DNA from: Bacteroidales bacterium UBA1176
Lineage (GTDB): Bacteria > Bacteroidota > Bacteroidia > Bacteroidales > WCHB1-69
Length of the DNA stretch: 48,843 bases
Direction: 5' to 3'
Assembly: GCA_002311645.1 (NCBI GenBank)
Contig: DBYW01000001.1
Span: 1-48,843, forward strand
Part shown: in pieces, positions 46,107-48,843 of the stretch
Position numbering within the stretch: position 1 is the first letter of the stretch
Layout: every line of letters begins with the position of its first letter
Notes under the pieces: model-generated
Database searches by the model: none
The model's input: the letters and a program-made list of their open reading frames with translations, nothing else
What the model was told of the DNA's origin: nothing
Made by a program: the position numbers and the translations under genes

Positions 46107-47513
46107 ATGAAACTTGACTTTTTAGGCGCCACCGAAGAGGTTACGGGCAGCAAATTTCTGCTCACTTCCCACAAAGGCACCAAGATATTGCTCGACTGCG
46201 GCATGTATCAGGGCAAAGGCCTTGAAACCGATGGGATGAACCGTGATTTGGGCTTCGACCCCAAAGAGGTGGATTTCCTCTTGTTGTCGCACGCTCACAT
46301 CGACCACTCCGGCCTTATACCTTATATTTATAAGCTGGGATTCCGCGGCAAGGTGTTCTGCACCCCGGCCACCCGTGACCTCTGCGCCATCATGTTAGCT
46401 GACTCAGGACGCATCCAGGAGGCCGATGCCAAGCAATTCAACAAGAAAAAAGACCGCGTCGGCAAGGAACCTATCGAGCCTATCTATACCGAGAAAGACG
46501 CTGCGGAATGCATGTCGCTGTTTATCAGTATACCCCGTGATTTGACGTTTAACATCACTCCGGATATCTCCATTCAATTTATTGAGACTGGACACATGCT
46601 CGGCAGCGGTGCTGTCTATATTACTTTTAAGGAGGGCCGCAAAACCCGCACGCTCTGCTATACGGGCGATGTGGGACGCTATGACAAGCGCATCCTTCCC
46701 GATCCCGAACCGTTCCCTTACGCCGACTACATCATTACGGAGTCCACCTACGGCGACCGCCTGCACTCCACCCTTGACGACGCCGACCAGCAGCTTATGC
46801 TCGTTGTCCGCGACGCCTGCGCCAAACGCCTCGGCAAACTGCTCATCCCCTCGTTCGCCATCGGCAGGACCCAGGAGATTGTCTATGCCCTCCACCGCCT
46901 CAACAAGGCCGGTGACCTGCCCGACATCGAGATCTTCGTGGACAGCCCCTTGGCCTGCTCCGCCACCAACATCTACCGGCTGCACGACGAGAACTTCAAC
47001 GCCGACCTGCGCCAGTTCATGGAAAACACCAAGGACCCCTTCGGCTTCGACAACCTCACCTACGTGCGCACCATTGACGATTCCAAGCGGCTCAACGAGT
47101 ACAACCGCCCCTGCATTATTATTTCCGCCTCCGGCATGATGGAGGCCGGACGTATCAAACACCACCTGGCCAACAACATCGAAAACCCCAAGACCACCAT
47201 TCTCTGCGTGGGCTACTGCTCACCAAACACCCTTGGTGCCAAGATTATGCGCGGCGATCCCGTTGTCTCCATCTTCGGCGAAGACCATCAGGTCCGAGCA
47301 CACCTCGAACGCATCGACGCCTACTCCGGTCACGGCGACTACCAGGAACTCATCCGCTACCTCTCCTGCCAGAAGGGCAACCGCCGGCTGAAGAAGATCT
47401 TCATCGTCCACGGCGAGGAGGGCGTGCGCCAGGCATACGCCGAACACCTGGCCGAGGCAGGGTTCAAGAAGACGCATGTGCCGATGTTCAGAGAGACAAT
47501 AGAATTATCGTAG
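46107..47513 (+). CDS. Beta-CASP metallo-beta-lactamase-fold RNA-processing nuclease
   Basis: The protein has 468 residues. The metal-binding motif is 'LLSHAHIDHSGLIPYI' (about residues 55-70). 'IQFIETGHMLGSGAVYIT' and 'CYTGDVGRYDKRILPDP' follow, then the beta-CASP insert with 'ITESTYGDRLH' and 'IPSFAIGRTQEIVYAL'. The late blocks 'SASGMMEAGRIKHHL' and 'AYSGHGDYQELIRYL' complete the family. It is related to CPSF73/YSH1-type bacterial proteins. RNA cleavage is the family activity; the targets are not known. It follows the membrane subunit by 21 bases. Confidence 0.88.
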   Translation: MKLDFLGATEEVTGSKFLLTSHKGTKILLDCGMYQGKGLETDGMNRDLGFDPKEVDFLLLSHAHIDHSGLIPYIYKLGFRGKVFCTPATRDLCAIMLADSGRIQEADAKQFNKKKDRVGKEPIEPIYTEKDAAECMSLFISIPRDLTFNITPDISIQFIETGHMLGSGAVYITFKEGRKTRTLCYTGDVGRYDKRILPDPEPFPYADYIITESTYGDRLHSTLDDADQQLMLVVRDACAKRLGKLLIPSFAIGRTQEIVYALHRLNKAGDLPDIEIFVDSPLACSATNIYRLHDENFNADLRQFMENTKDPFGFDNLTYVRTIDDSKRLNEYNRPCIIISASGMMEAGRIKHHLANNIENPKTTILCVGYCSPNTLGAKIMRGDPVVSIFGEDHQVRAHLERIDAYSGHGDYQELIRYLSCQKGNRRLKKIFIVHGEEGVRQAYAEHLAEAGFKKTHVPMFRETIELS

Positions 47514-47566
47514 AGAGGCAGAGCGCCGCATCCCTATAAACAACCACAAACCGCAAACCATACGTA

Positions 47567-48454
47567 ATGACCCACAAACAGACCATCCTCATCACCGGTG
47601 CCAACGGACAATTGGGAAATTGTCTGCGCGATTTGGCGGGGGCGTACCAGGACCGCTATAGCTTCTTCTATACCGATGTGGAGGAATTGGACATCACCGA
47701 TGCCTTGGCAATAGATACATATATTCTTGACAATAGGATTGACATTATCATCAATGCCGCCGCATACACGGCGGTGGACAAGGCCGAGGACGAGGTGGAG
47801 ACTGCTTTCCGCATCAACCGTGATGCTGTGGCCTTGCTGGCCGCTGCCGCCAAACGGCACAACTGCCACTTGGTGCACATCTCCACTGACTACGTGTTTT
47901 CCGGTGAGACGTGCCATCCCTATCCTGTGAACGCGCCCGTGGAACCCAAGTCGGTCTATGGCCGTACCAAGGCCGAGAGCGAGCGGGCCATCCGGGAGAG
48001 CGGCTGCAGTGCCACCATCATCCGCACATCGTGGCTCTACTCCGAATACGGGCACAACTTTGTGAAGACGATGCTGAAGTTGGGCACGGAGCGAGAAGAG
48101 GTCAGTGTCGTATGTGACCAAGTGGGCGGCCCTACGTATGCGGGCGACCTGGCGCGCGCCATCCTTGCCATCCTGCCGGGCACCCAGAAGGAAGCAGGTG
48201 TTACCGTCTATCATTTTGCCAACGAGGGCACGGCCAGTTGGTACGATCTTGCGACGGCGGTCATGGAAATAGCAGGTCTTCCCTGCCGCGTCAATCCCAT
48301 CTTTACGTCACAATATCCCACAAAAGCGACAAGACCCGCCTATTCTGTCTTTGATTTGAGTCTTATCAAGACGAAAAAAGGTGTCGAAATCCCATATTGG
48401 AGAAAAAGTTTAGTGTTAACTATCAATAAGTTACAATCAGATAAAAAAAATTAG
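47567..48454 (+). CDS. rfbD: dTDP-4-dehydrorhamnose reductase
   Basis: The protein has 295 residues. It reduces dTDP-4-keto-L-rhamnose to dTDP-L-rhamnose, a precursor of surface polysaccharide. The Rossmann loop is 'ITGANGQLGNCLRDL'. 'NAAAYTAVDKAEDE', 'HISTDYVFSGE' and 'VYGRTKAESERAI' (the Tyr...Lys catalytic pair) follow, with 'VVCDQVGGPTYAGDLARAI'. rfbA, rfbB and rfbC are not next to it, so the pathway is scattered. It lies 53 bases after the nuclease gene. Confidence 0.92.
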   Translation: MTHKQTILITGANGQLGNCLRDLAGAYQDRYSFFYTDVEELDITDALAIDTYILDNRIDIIINAAAYTAVDKAEDEVETAFRINRDAVALLAAAAKRHNCHLVHISTDYVFSGETCHPYPVNAPVEPKSVYGRTKAESERAIRESGCSATIIRTSWLYSEYGHNFVKTMLKLGTEREEVSVVCDQVGGPTYAGDLARAILAILPGTQKEAGVTVYHFANEGTASWYDLATAVMEIAGLPCRVNPIFTSQYPTKATRPAYSVFDLSLIKTKKGVEIPYWRKSLVLTINKLQSDKKN

Positions 48455-48486
48455 CATAAAAAGTGGGCGTATTCAAAAAAATAATG

Positions 48487-48494
48487 TATTTTTG
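48487..48494 (+). promoter_or_regulatory. Predicted -7 box for tRNA-Thr and tuf
   Basis: TATTTTTG matches TAnnTTTG, about 50 bases before the tRNA. No other good box is seen before tuf, so the tRNA and tuf may be co-transcribed. Confidence 0.6.
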
Positions 48495-48543
48495 CACGCT
48501 CAAAAACGAGAAAAGAAGTGTTCTTTATTTAATACCTAAAAAA

Positions 48544-48615
48544 GCCGTTGTAGCTCAGTGGTAGAGTACCTCCTTGGTAAGGAGGGGGTCACGAGTTCAA
48601 CTCTCGTCAACGGCT
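48544..48615 (+). tRNA. tRNA-Thr (anticodon GGT)
   Basis: This is a 72-base cloverleaf. The acceptor stem GCCGTTG (48544-48550) pairs fully with CAACGGC (48608-48614), with discriminator T at 48615. The D arm has 'GCTCAGTGGTAGAGT'. The anticodon stem CCTCC/GGAGG encloses the loop TTGGTAA, giving anticodon GGT for threonine ACC and ACT codons. The T arm 'GAGTTCAACTC' is normal. CCA is not encoded. A T-run follows but no extra hairpin. Confidence 0.95.
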
Positions 48616-48679
48616 CTTTTTTTTTTGTTAATTGAGACCCTTCACTAATACAATTAATCACACAAATTTATAGGAAAAA

Positions 48680-48843
48680 ATGGCAAAAGAGAAATTTGAA
48701 CGTACTAAACCCCACGTTAACGTGGGTACCATCGGTCACATTGACCACGGCAAGACTACCCTTACCGCCGCTATCACCACTGTGTTGGCTAACCAGGGTC
48801 TTTCCGAGGTGAGATCCTTCGATTCCATCGATAACGCTCCTGA
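48680..48843 (+). CDS. tuf: Elongation factor Tu (5' end, cut by the window edge)
   Basis: The first ~54 codons are present: 'MAKEKFERTKPHVNVGTIG' then the GTP-binding loop 'GHIDHGKT'. EF-Tu delivers aminoacyl-tRNA to the ribosome in the cytoplasm. The Ile in GHIDHGKT is usual in Bacteroidota. It begins 64 bases after tRNA-Thr. Confidence 0.95.
   Translation, partial: MAKEKFERTKPHVNVGTIGHIDHGKTTLTAAITTVLANQGLSEVRSFDSIDNAP

Noticed and set aside
1..48843. CRISPR array, prophage, integrase or insertion sequence
   Set aside because: No regular repeat-spacer pattern outside the coding repeats of the adhesin, and no transposase, integrase or phage structural gene was recognised on either strand.

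Overview
The window comes from a Bacteroidota genome, most likely order Bacteroidales. The evidence is: type IX secretion (T9SS) C-terminal signals of both type A and type B; a T9SS Plug-type (DUF5103) protein; an S46 dipeptidyl peptidase; a MraY with the extra loop typical of the phylum; TAnnTTTG-type -7 promoter boxes without clear Shine-Dalgarno sites; and a tRNA-Thr followed by tuf. The species cannot be named from this sequence.

Layout. 1-773 is non-coding leader. 774-19828 holds a giant secreted Ig-repeat protein (5,819 aa, SprB-like in scale, type A sorting domain) followed by an outer-membrane OmpA-family protein, with a very strong GAAA-capped hairpin between them. 19939-23685 is a second T9SS cargo with a beta-propeller-like (SBBP) region, a PKD domain and a type B sorting domain. 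23761-26761 is a translationally coupled pair: a membrane-anchored transglycosylase-like protein and a U32 family protein. A small lipoprotein follows. An APS kinase (cysC) is then convergent with, and overlaps, a PAPS-type sulfotransferase, suggesting a sulfation pair. On the minus strand are a DPP4-type S9 peptidase and the T9SS Plug protein.

32633-41356 is a division and cell-wall (dcw) cluster: mraZ, rsmH, ftsL-like, ftsI with one PASTA domain, murE, mraY, a MurD-like remnant and ftsW. Two points are unusual. The murD position holds only a degenerate stand-alone C-terminal domain, and the cluster stops after ftsW with no murG, murC, ftsQ, ftsA or ftsZ. Convergent to it is a minus-strand pair: a DPP11-type S46 peptidase and a PlsC-like acyltransferase.

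Divergent from the S46 gene is a DsrC protein with both redox cysteines, then a NarI/DsrM-like cytochrome b membrane subunit. A heptamer-based inverted repeat lies between them. A beta-CASP metallo-beta-lactamase nuclease, rfbD, tRNA-Thr(GGT) and the 5' end of tuf close the window.

Together the genes suggest a protein- and peptide-using bacterium (DPP4 and DPP11) that displays very large T9SS-exported surface proteins. The most promising oddities are the MurD-like remnant inside the dcw cluster, the DsrC and cytochrome b pair with no local DsrK/HdrD partner, and the giant adhesin built from three separate blocks of higher-order repeats.
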